Origin: Nocardia jiangxiensis NBRC 101359
GTDB taxonomy: Bacteria; Actinomycetota; Actinomycetes; Mycobacteriales; Mycobacteriaceae
Direction of reading: 5' to 3'
DNA: 64,000 nucleotides
Assembly: GCF_000308615.1 (NCBI RefSeq)
Contig: NZ_BAGB01000045.1
Span: forward strand, 1-64,000
The notes beneath the pieces were generated by a model. It searched no databases, was not told the origin of the DNA, and worked only from the letters and a program-made list of their open reading frames with translations. The stretch's first letter is position 1; every line of letters begins with the position of its first letter. The position numbers and the translations under genes are program-made. Positions 44,745 to 51,849 of this stretch are shown here, piece after piece.

Positions 44745-45212
44745 GTGACAATTATTCTCGATTCGACACTCGAAATTCGGTGTGTGCAATATTGCTCTGA
44801 ATCCCACCTGCCCGCCTGGGTCGACCCGGCGTCGCACCACATCCTGCTCGAGGTCGGCTCCCGCTACGGCGCCATCACCATGCCGGCAGACCTCGGCGAA
44901 CGCGTTCAACAGCGGCTCGAACGGGACGGCGTCGCCGGACCGGTCGTCCACCATCCCCGCGCCCGCCGCTGGACGTTCATCACCGGTCCGGGCAGCCCGA
45001 GTACCGCGGTCGCGGCCGAATTGTTCCGGCTCTACACGACGGTGGCCTGCGCGGGCAGCCCAGTGGTGCTGCCCTCGGCGGACGACGAGCGCACCGGATA
45101 CCGGGTCTGGGTCCAGCCACCGGGCGGGGGCGATGCGGTGCCGCCGCTGGAGACGGTGATCGAGGCCGCGCGGACCGAGTCCGGCGCGGCGGGTCGAGCG
45201 CAGCGTCCGTGA
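44745..45212 (+). CDS. small PrimPol-N-terminus-like protein of unknown function
   Basis: A 155-aa protein I do not recognise with certainty. The succession ITMPADLGERVQQRLERDG, PVVHHPRARRWTFITGPG and SPVVLPSADDERTGYRVWV resembles small actinobacterial proteins annotated as bifunctional DNA primase/polymerase N-terminal domains, but catalytic acidic motifs are not evident. GTG 44745 is the start. It is a lone plus-strand gene between ribE and rpe, sits beside AT-rich DNA, and replaces the region where mycobacteria carry ribD and lprG. Hypothetical with domain hint only. Confidence 0.55.
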   Translation: MTIILDSTLEIRCVQYCSESHLPAWVDPASHHILLEVGSRYGAITMPADLGERVQQRLERDGVAGPVVHHPRARRWTFITGPGSPSTAVAAELFRLYTTVACAGSPVVLPSADDERTGYRVWVQPPGGGDAVPPLETVIEAARTESGAAGRAQRP

Positions 45213-45225
45213 GTCCGCCGGTCGG

Positions 45226-45951
45226 CTAGCGTCCGGCCTGGATCGCCTTGCGGCGCAACGCTTCCACGGTCGCGGCCCGATCGGTGGTGCCGTAGACCGC
45301 GGATCCGGCGACGAAACAATCCACGCCCGCCTCGGCGGACTGCTCGATGGTGTCCATATTGATGCCGCCGTCGATCTCCACCACCAGGCGCAGCTCGCCG
45401 GAGTCCACCAGACGACGCACGGTGCGCGCCTTGTCCAGGACGTGCGCGATGAACGATTGGCCGCCGAAACCGGGCTCGACGCTCATCACCAGCAGGGTGT
45501 CGAAATTCCGCAGGATCTCCAGATACGGCTCGATCGGGGTGTTCGGCTTGACCGCCAGCCCCGCCTTGCCGCCCGCCGCGTGGATATCGCGCGCCACCGC
45601 GACCGGATCGTCGGTCGCCTCGGCGTGGAAGGTGACGTTGTACACTCCCGCCTCCGCGTACGGCGGGGCCCAACGACCCGGGTCGGTGATCATCAGATGG
45701 CAGTCCAGCGGCAGGTCCGTCGCCTTCAGCAGGCTCTGCACCACGGGCAGGCCCAGGGTCAGATTCGGCACGAAGTGGTTGTCCATCACATCGACGTGCA
45801 CCCAGTCCGCACCCACGATCTCCGCGGTATCCCTGGCGAGATTCGCGAAGTCGGCGGACAGGATCGAGGGCGCGATCATCGGGGCCGGACGGTGGAACTC
45901 CGTCTCGGTGCGCGGGGCGGTGTCGGTACTGGAAGCGTCGGAGGCGGGCAC
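45226..45951 (-). CDS. rpe: ribulose-phosphate 3-epimerase
   Basis: Interconverts ribulose-5-phosphate and xylulose-5-phosphate, feeding tkt. It is a 241-aa TIM-barrel with MIAPSILSADF, VDVMDNHFVPN, the metal-binding HLMI and FHAEA, MSVEPGFGGQ and EIDGGIN. GTG 45951 was chosen because a TACACT box ends exactly seven bases upstream, the leaderless pattern; ATG 45879 would start just at MIAPSIL. In relatives rpe adjoins rsmB; here 13 kb separate them. Confidence 0.95.
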   Translation of the reverse strand: MPASDASSTDTAPRTETEFHRPAPMIAPSILSADFANLARDTAEIVGADWVHVDVMDNHFVPNLTLGLPVVQSLLKATDLPLDCHLMITDPGRWAPPYAEAGVYNVTFHAEATDDPVAVARDIHAAGGKAGLAVKPNTPIEPYLEILRNFDTLLVMSVEPGFGGQSFIAHVLDKARTVRRLVDSGELRLVVEIDGGINMDTIEQSAEAGVDCFVAGSAVYGTTDRAATVEALRRKAIQAGR

Positions 45952-45958
45952 AGCGCGA

Positions 45959-45964
45959 AGTGTA
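45959..45964 (-). promoter_or_regulatory. -10 box for leaderless rpe
   Basis: TACACT on the minus strand, seven bases before the GTG at 45951. The spacing puts the transcription start on the G of the start codon. Confidence 0.4.
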
Positions 45965-46098
45965 GCGGCCCGGCATCACCCGCCGGGCCCGGCCGCCGCA
46001 GCCCGACCCTTGCATCGGCCGTATGCGACGGCACACCTTTCACCCCGCTCACGAGTACCGCGAATTCGGCCACGGATTCGATTGTGGCCGGGTTGTTT

Positions 46099-46107
46099 GG
46101 GTAGCCT
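46099..46107 (+). promoter_or_regulatory. promoter before rsbW-sigF, possibly SigF-type
   Basis: TAGCCT (46102-46107) ends seven bases before the GTG at 46115, the leaderless arrangement. The same spot reads GGGTAG (46099-46104), close to the SigF/SigB -10 GGGTAT; GATTG lies 14 bp upstream (46080-46084) as a weak -35. Autoregulation by SigF would be expected from other actinobacteria. Confidence 0.35.
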
Positions 46108-46114
46108 TCACCTT

Positions 46115-46537
46115 GTGATCAATATTTCGGCGGAACAGGGACTGCGCGGCACCCCGGTGGAGATCGGCGTGGCTGCGGCCGTGTCGCAACTCCCGATTGT
46201 GCGCGGGCTCGCCGAAACCCTGGTTCTCCTCAGCGATTTCACCCTCGACGAGGTGGCCGACGTGCGCCTGGCGGTCGACGAGGTGTGCTCGACACTGATC
46301 GGCCTCGCAGCCCCCGACACCACCCTGCAGTGCCGATTCTCCGTCGGCGATACGGATCTGGTTGTGCGCGTGCGCGGTATCGCCGCCCTGGAGGGCCTAC
46401 CCGACCAGCGCAGCTTCGGCTGGCACGTGCTGCGCACCCTCACCGACCAGGTGCAGGCCACGCAGGATCCCTTCGACCAGCTCGCTTCCGGCTACCCGAC
46501 GATCGTGGAATTCCGGCGGGCCCGGGGGAAGGCATAG
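46115..46537 (+). CDS. rsbW: anti-sigma factor RsbW/UsfX for SigF
   Basis: GHKL-fold protein of 140 aa that should bind and hold SigF, encoded next. The segment LAVDEVCSTLIG corresponds to the N-box, where the usual Asn is missing, and the second half (RSFGWHVLRTLTDQVQ) matches mycobacterial UsfX as I remember it, which likewise has weak ATP-site motifs. The start GTG 46115 has no Shine-Dalgarno and is probably leaderless. Its stop overlaps the sigF start by one base (TAGTG), as expected for an anti-sigma/sigma pair. Confidence 0.85.
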   Translation: MINISAEQGLRGTPVEIGVAAAVSQLPIVRGLAETLVLLSDFTLDEVADVRLAVDEVCSTLIGLAAPDTTLQCRFSVGDTDLVVRVRGIAALEGLPDQRSFGWHVLRTLTDQVQATQDPFDQLASGYPTIVEFRRARGKA

Positions 46538-47460
46538 TGGCGGACGAGGACACCGTGTTCGAATCCGACGACGCCGTGGCATCTCCCGATCCGCAAGCCC
46601 CGAAGGACACGACCCCCGCCGGCGACCGCAAGCCTGGGGAGCCCGAGGAGACCACGTCCGAGGAGGAGGTGGCCGCCGACGAGGTCGAGGAGGTCACCCA
46701 GTCCGTTTCCGGATACGACGACGTCGCAATCCTTTTCGAGCGACTGGCCGCTACCGAGGAGGGCAGCGCGCGGCACGGGGAGTTGCGTTCCCAGCTGATC
46801 AGCCGGTGCATCCCGCTGGCCGATCACATCGCGCGCAAGTTCAGCGGTCGCGGTGAGCCTTTCGACGATCTGACCCAGGTCGCCCGGGTCGGGCTGGTGC
46901 ACGCGGTGGACCGGTTCGACATCTCGCGCGGCTCGAACTTCCTGTCCTTCGCGGTGCCCACGATCATGGGCGAGGTGCGGCGCTATTTCCGCGACAACAC
47001 CTGGGCGATGCGAGTTCCCCGCCGGGTCAAGGAGACTCATCTGCGCATCGGCTCGGCGATCGACGCGCTGTCGCAGTCGCTGGGCCGCTCCCCCACCGCC
47101 AAGGAGATCGCCGCCGAACTCGACATCGATCCGGACGAGGTGACCCAGGCGGTCATCGCCGGTAATGCGTACCAGCCCAGTTCGATCGACGCGGTGTCGG
47201 TGGGCCGCGACACCGAGGCATCGCTGCTGGACACCCTCGGCGAGGAGGAGTCCCAGTTCGACCGGGTCGAGGAGTACGTGGCCATCCGGCCGCTGCTGGC
47301 CGGACTCCCCGAACGCGAGCGCCGCATCCTGACCATGCGTTTCTTCGAGTCGATGACCCAGACGCAGATCGCCCAGCGGATGGGCATCTCACAGATGCAC
47401 GTCTCCCGCATCCTCGCGAAAACCCTTGCGCGCCTGCGGGAACAGACCTCCCGCGAATAG
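46537..47460 (+). CDS. sigF: RNA polymerase sigma factor SigF (SigB/F family)
   Basis: Group 3 sigma factor of 307 aa for stress or stationary-phase genes. Region 2 begins HIARKFSGRGEPFDDLTQV and includes GSNFLSFAVPTIMGEVRR; region 3 has RRVKETHLRIGSAID; region 4 ends in FFESMTQTQIAQRMGISQMH plus VSRILAKTL. Odd: residues 1-60 are a Glu/Asp/Pro-rich acidic extension, absent from the short mycobacterial SigF I remember (about 260 aa). GTG 46537 overlaps the rsbW stop. Confidence 0.93.
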   Translation: MADEDTVFESDDAVASPDPQAPKDTTPAGDRKPGEPEETTSEEEVAADEVEEVTQSVSGYDDVAILFERLAATEEGSARHGELRSQLISRCIPLADHIARKFSGRGEPFDDLTQVARVGLVHAVDRFDISRGSNFLSFAVPTIMGEVRRYFRDNTWAMRVPRRVKETHLRIGSAIDALSQSLGRSPTAKEIAAELDIDPDEVTQAVIAGNAYQPSSIDAVSVGRDTEASLLDTLGEEESQFDRVEEYVAIRPLLAGLPERERRILTMRFFESMTQTQIAQRMGISQMHVSRILAKTLARLREQTSRE

Positions 47461-47481
47461 TGGCTCCCCCTCTCCGCGCCG

Positions 47482-47823
47482 TCAGAGCGCGTCGGAGAGT
47501 TCGTTCATCAGGCGGCGTTTGGAGCGGGCGCCGACCAGGGTGCGGATCGGGGCGCCGTTGCGGAACAGCATGAGGGTGGGCATGGACAGCACGGCGTAGG
47601 CCGCGGTCGTGACGGGGTTGGCGTCGACGTCGAGTTGGACGACCGTGAGGCGGCCGGACTGTTCGGCGGCGATCTCGGTCAGGACCGGCTCGATCATCCG
47701 GCAGGGCGGGCACCAGTGCGCGGTGAACTCGACCAGGACCGGGAGCGAGGCGTCCAGCACCGTCCGGGCGAAGGTCGCGTCGGACACGGCGGTCAGGCCG
47801 GTGGTCGTATCAGTGTTCGTCAT
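47482..47823 (-). CDS. thioredoxin-family protein with WCPPC site
   Basis: Cytoplasmic thiol-disulphide protein of 113 aa. The fold signature is LVEFTAHWCPPCRMIEP, with WCPPC in place of the common WCGPC, then the conserved cis-Pro in SMPTLMLF. The extra proline should change the redox potential. ATG 47821-47823 is preferred (GGAG six bases upstream) over the ATG directly before it. The gene begins within the 3' end of merR (14-bp overlap), so it forms an operon with that regulator. Confidence 0.88.
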   Translation of the reverse strand: MTNTDTTTGLTAVSDATFARTVLDASLPVLVEFTAHWCPPCRMIEPVLTEIAAEQSGRLTVVQLDVDANPVTTAAYAVLSMPTLMLFRNGAPIRTLVGARSKRRLMNELSDAL

Positions 47824-48268
47824 CATCTTCTCCGGGTATCGGTGTATTCGAGGGTTGACGGTCGCAATCGGAGGCGGACAGCGGCGGGCCGAACTCGCAT
47901 CGCGGCAGTTCGGGGGCCGCTGATTCGACACCGGCCAACTGGGCGGCGATCCAACCCCGCACCCCGTGCAACTGCCCGATCAGCTCGTCCAGTTCGCTCA
48001 GCTTGCGGCGGTAGACCTCCGCCGAGGACGGACACGCATCACCCGTCGGGTGGCCCGCGCGCAGGCAGTCCACGAACGGCCGGATGTCCTCCAGCTCGAA
48101 TCCGCAGTCCTGCAACGTGCGGATCTGCCGCAGGATCGTCAGATCCGCCTCGTCGTAGCTGCGGTACCCGCTGGCGTCGCGCCGCGTGGTCAGCAGGCCG
48201 CGTGATTCGTAGTAGCGCAACGCCCGCGGCGTCGTGGACGCCCGCCGGGCCAGTTCGCCGATCCGCAT
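47810..48268 (-). CDS. MerR-family regulator, probably redox-responsive
   Basis: Regulator of 152 aa. The MerR winged helix is at 1-70 (MRIGELARRASTTPRALRYY, then SGYRSYDEADL), followed by a coiled-coil dimer helix. Five cysteines lie outside the DNA-binding core (in LQDCG, VDCLR, DACPSS, RCEFG and SDCDRQ), enough for a disulphide or metal site. Overlap with a thioredoxin gene suggests thiol stress is sensed. A perfect GTTGAC/GTCAAC dyad lies upstream in the gap shared with nadE. Confidence 0.87.
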   Translation of the reverse strand: MRIGELARRASTTPRALRYYESRGLLTTRRDASGYRSYDEADLTILRQIRTLQDCGFELEDIRPFVDCLRAGHPTGDACPSSAEVYRRKLSELDELIGQLHGVRGWIAAQLAGVESAAPELPRCEFGPPLSASDCDRQPSNTPIPGEDDDEH

Positions 48269-48325
48269 TCGTACTCCTCCCGGCCCGCATCCACCTGCGA
48301 TGCGGCGCCGTATCCGACGGTAGAG

Positions 48326-48343
48326 GTTGACGCCGAGGTCAAC
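48326..48343. promoter_or_regulatory. GTTGAC-N6-GTCAAC dyad, likely MerR operator
   Basis: GTTGAC (48326-48331), GCCGAG (48332-48337) and GTCAAC (48338-48343) form a perfect 6-6-6 inverted repeat 57 bp upstream of merR and 68 bp upstream of nadE. TTGACC on the minus strand can serve as a -35 inside the dyad, the typical place for a MerR-type activator between -35 and -10. It could act on merR-trx and possibly nadE. Confidence 0.5.
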
Positions 48344-48411
48344 GCAACCGCTCGGGTGCCGTAGATTTCAGCACGATCATGATCACCGCACCGCGGGTAA
48401 GGGGTTGTGGA

Positions 48412-50484
48412 ATGCAGCTGCCGTTCGATTCGCTGTACCGGCACGGATTCGCCCGGGTGGCGGTGGCGGTGCCGCCGGTGCGGGTCGCCGATCCGGCCCA
48501 CAACGCCGAGCAGACCCTCGCGCTCGCACGGCGCGCGGCCGCGGACGGGGTGGTGCTGACCGTCTTCCCCGAACTCGGACTGTCCACCTACACCGCCGAC
48601 GACCTGTTCCATTCCGACGCTCTGGATCACGCCGTCGAGCAGGCGCTGCGGCGGATCGTCGAGGAGAGCACCGGTATCGACACGGTGCTCGTGGTGGGTG
48701 CGCCGGTGCGCGCGCAGGGGCGATTGTTCAACTGCGGGATCGTGATCGACCGCGGCCGGATCCTGGGTGTCGCGCCCAAGAGCTACCTGCCCAATTATCG
48801 TGAGTTCTACGAGAAGCGGCAGTTCGCGGCGGCGCGTGAGTCGCTCGAGGATCGGATCACCGTGGCGGGACAGCGCGTTCCGTTCGGCGCGGATCTGCTG
48901 TTCACCGCGACGAACGTACCGGGATTCGTCTTCCACCTGGAGATCTGCGAGGACGGCTGGGTTCCCTTGCCGCCCAGCGGTTTCGCCGCTCTCGCGGGAG
49001 CCACGGTGCTGGTGAACCTGTCGGCGAGCAATATCGTCGTCGGCAAGGCCGACTATCGCCGACAATTGTGCGCTTCGCATTCCGCGCGCTATATCGCGGC
49101 CTATCTGTATTCGGCAGCCGGATACGGCGAATCCACCACCGATATGGCCTGGGACGGTCAGGCGCTGGTGTGCGAGAACGGCGAATTGCTCGCCGAGGGC
49201 GCGCGTTTCACCGAGAGCCCGCAACTGGTGACCGCCGACGTGGATCTGCGCCGACTGGCCGCGGACCGGCTGCGGATGACCAGTTTCGCCGACACCGTGC
49301 ACGACCACCACGACCGGCTGGCGAGCATGCGGCGCATCGACATCGAATTGCCGATCCCGGCGAAGGCGGTGACGTTGCGGCGCACCGTTCCTCGATTCCC
49401 TTATGTCCCGGCCGATTCCGCGGTGCGCAACGAACGCTGCGCGGAAGTGCACCACATCCAGGTGGCGGGCCTGAGCACCCGGCTGGCCGCGACCGGATCA
49501 CAGCGTGTGGTGATCGGCGTGTCCGGCGGATTGGATTCGACGCTGGCACTGATCGTCGCGGTGCAGACGATGGACCGGCTGGGCCTGCCGCGCTCGAATG
49601 TACTGGCGTACACCATGCCCGGCTTCGCCACCGGTTCGCGCACCCGCACCGACGCGCATCGGCTGATGCGGGCGCTGGGCGTCTCGGCACACGAGGTCGA
49701 TATCAGGCCCTCGGCCACCCAGATGCTGCACGATCTGAATCATCCTGCGGCCCAGGGCGTTCCGCAGTACGACGTGACCTACGAGAACGTACAGGCGGGC
49801 GAGCGCACCTCACATCTGTTCCGGCTGGCCAATCAGAACGGCGCGATAGTCATCGGCACCGGTGATCTGAGCGAACTGGCGCTGGGCTGGTGCACCTTCG
49901 GCGTCGGGGACCACATGGCGCACTACAGCGTCAACGCCTCGGTGCCCAAGACCCTGATCAAATATCTGATCGCCTGGACGGTACAGACCGGCGATCTCGG
50001 CCCGGACGCGGACGAGGTGTTGCGCTCGATCCTGCGGACCGAGATCTCCCCCGAACTCGTACCCGTTGCGGCACAAGACGATCCGGCGTCGCAGGACCAG
50101 CCCGGCCAGAGTTCCGAGGCGGTGGTGGGCCCGTACGAACTACAGGACTTCCACCTGTACTACCTGCTGCGATTCGGCTATCTGCCCAGCCGCATCGCCT
50201 ATCTGGCCCGGCACGCCTGGTCCGACCACACCCGCGGGCCGTGGCCGGATCTGATTCCCGAGGACGACCGGCACGAATACGATCTGCCGACGATCAAGCA
50301 CTGGCTGGCGGAATTCCTGCGCCGCTTCGTGCAGACCAGCCAGTTCAAACGCTCGACGCTGCCCAACGCGCCGAAGGTCGGTTCGGGTGGTTCACTGTCC
50401 CCGCGCGGTGACTGGCGCGCGCCCAGCGATGCCGTCGCGACCGCGTGGCTGGACGAACTGGCGCAGAACGTCCCCGACGCCTGA
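48412..50484 (+). CDS. nadE: glutamine-dependent NAD+ synthetase
   Basis: Final step of NAD synthesis: amidates nicotinate adenine dinucleotide using glutamine. It is 690 aa. The N-terminal nitrilase-fold glutaminase has the Glu-Lys-Cys triad in VFPELGLSTY, APKSYLPNY and HLEICEDGW; the C-terminal synthetase has the PP-loop VIGVSGGLDST, then FENVQ-like TYENVQAGERT and GTGDLSELALGW. ATG 48412 (MQLPFDSLYRHGFARVAV) aligns with the mycobacterial N-terminus I remember and has AAGGGG upstream; a longer start at 48379 is unlikely. Confidence 0.96.
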   Translation: MQLPFDSLYRHGFARVAVAVPPVRVADPAHNAEQTLALARRAAADGVVLTVFPELGLSTYTADDLFHSDALDHAVEQALRRIVEESTGIDTVLVVGAPVRAQGRLFNCGIVIDRGRILGVAPKSYLPNYREFYEKRQFAAARESLEDRITVAGQRVPFGADLLFTATNVPGFVFHLEICEDGWVPLPPSGFAALAGATVLVNLSASNIVVGKADYRRQLCASHSARYIAAYLYSAAGYGESTTDMAWDGQALVCENGELLAEGARFTESPQLVTADVDLRRLAADRLRMTSFADTVHDHHDRLASMRRIDIELPIPAKAVTLRRTVPRFPYVPADSAVRNERCAEVHHIQVAGLSTRLAATGSQRVVIGVSGGLDSTLALIVAVQTMDRLGLPRSNVLAYTMPGFATGSRTRTDAHRLMRALGVSAHEVDIRPSATQMLHDLNHPAAQGVPQYDVTYENVQAGERTSHLFRLANQNGAIVIGTGDLSELALGWCTFGVGDHMAHYSVNASVPKTLIKYLIAWTVQTGDLGPDADEVLRSILRTEISPELVPVAAQDDPASQDQPGQSSEAVVGPYELQDFHLYYLLRFGYLPSRIAYLARHAWSDHTRGPWPDLIPEDDRHEYDLPTIKHWLAEFLRRFVQTSQFKRSTLPNAPKVGSGGSLSPRGDWRAPSDAVATAWLDELAQNVPDA

Positions 50485-50505
50485 GCCCGGTCGCGCGACG
50501 ATCCG

Positions 50506-51849
50506 CTACCTCGTCGCGCCGGGCGCGGGTAGCTCCGGCAGCGCGGTCTCGTACAACCAGCGGTTCCACAGTGGCCGCAGCGACGCGGTGCTGTAGCGTC
50601 CGGCCAGATCGGCGAACTCCTCGGTGCTGACCGTCGAATGCCGGTAGCGCGCAGTCCATTCCCGCAGCAGCCCGAGGAATCCGGGATCGCCCAGCGACAG
50701 TCGCAGGGCGTGCAGGGTCAGCGCGCCGCGCTTGTAGACGCGGTCGTCGAACATCAGCCGCGGGCCCGGATCGCCGACCACGATGTCCTGCGGCGAACGA
50801 GCCAGGTTCTGCCGTGCCGCGCGGGCCAGGTCGTCGGCCTCGGGGCCGCCGCTGGCCTCCGACCAGATCCACTCGGCGTAACAGGCGAACCCCTCGTGCA
50901 ACCAGATGTCGCGCCACTGCCCCACGGTGAGGCTGTTGCCGAACCACTGATGCGCCAGCTCGTGTGCGACCAGGCGTTCCGCGCCACGCCGCCCGTCGCA
51001 GTGGTTCGCACCGAAGATGGACATCCCCTGCGCCTCGATCGGAATCTCGAGGTCGTCGTCGGTGACCACGACCGTGTACGACCCGAACGGATACGGCCCG
51101 AACCGCTCGGCGAACTCGGCCATCATCCGAGGCTGCCGGGCGAAGTCGTAATCGAAGTTCGCCCGCAGCCGCGCGGGCAGGATGGCCTGCATCGGCACGG
51201 CGTCGTCGTGCACCGAACCGACCCGGTACTTGCGATACGGCCCGATCTGAATCGTCGCCAGATAGCTGGCCATCGGCTCGGGCTGGTCGTACACCCAGGT
51301 GGTCTGGCTGGCCTTGGTCTGCTTGCGGACCAGCGCGCCGTTGGCGACGGCGTAGTAGGGCGAGTCGGTGGTGATCGAAATCCGGTAGCTGGCCTTGGAA
51401 CTCGGGTGGTCGTCACACGGGAACCAGGATGCGGCCCCGTTGGGCTGACTGGCCACGAGCGCACCCTCGGTCAGCTCCTCCCAACCGACCTCGCCCCACT
51501 GCCCGCGCACCGGTGTGGGTGTGCCCGCGTACTGGACCGCGACGACCAGGGCGCCGCCCGAGGGCACCTTGTGCGCGGGAGTGACCGTGAGCTTGCCGCG
51601 ATGGTGCGTATACTTCGCCGCCTTGGACCCGTTCACGAAAACCTTGGTCACACCGAGGGATTGGGACAGATCCAGCGCGAACCGCGGCTGCACCGCGGTG
51701 GTCACCGCGGTGATCGTCGCGCGGCCGGACAGCCGGTTGCTGGACACCTTGTAGACCAGGTCCAATTCGTACCGGGAGACCCGGTAACCGCGATTGCCGT
51801 TCTGGGGTAGGTACTCGTCGATGGGCGGTGCGTAGAACTTGTCCGCCAT
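50506..51849 (-). CDS. M1-family zinc metallopeptidase coupled to the Pls-like NRPS
   Basis: Zinc aminopeptidase-like enzyme of 447 aa. The zinc site is complete: HELAH at 296-300 and Glu319 in WLHEGFACYAEW (HExxH-x18-E). The substrate loop is EAQGMSIFG where classic members have GxMEN. It lacks the long C-terminal domain of PepN-type enzymes and has no signal peptide. Its ATG overlaps the NRPS stop by one base (TGATG). In Streptomyces the epsilon-poly-lysine-degrading enzyme is, as I recall, a zinc aminopeptidase associated with Pls producers, so trimming or degrading a lysine polymer is a plausible job. Confidence 0.9.
   Translation of the reverse strand: MADKFYAPPIDEYLPQNGNRGYRVSRYELDLVYKVSSNRLSGRATITAVTTAVQPRFALDLSQSLGVTKVFVNGSKAAKYTHHRGKLTVTPAHKVPSGGALVVAVQYAGTPTPVRGQWGEVGWEELTEGALVASQPNGAASWFPCDDHPSSKASYRISITTDSPYYAVANGALVRKQTKASQTTWVYDQPEPMASYLATIQIGPYRKYRVGSVHDDAVPMQAILPARLRANFDYDFARQPRMMAEFAERFGPYPFGSYTVVVTDDDLEIPIEAQGMSIFGANHCDGRRGAERLVAHELAHQWFGNSLTVGQWRDIWLHEGFACYAEWIWSEASGGPEADDLARAARQNLARSPQDIVVGDPGPRLMFDDRVYKRGALTLHALRLSLGDPGFLGLLREWTARYRHSTVSTEEFADLAGRYSTASLRPLWNRWLYETALPELPAPGATR

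Noticed and set aside
48379..48411. nadE start at ATG 48379
   Set aside because: It adds eleven residues not found in the mycobacterial protein. ATG 48412 gives the family N-terminus and has AAGGGG at a suitable distance.
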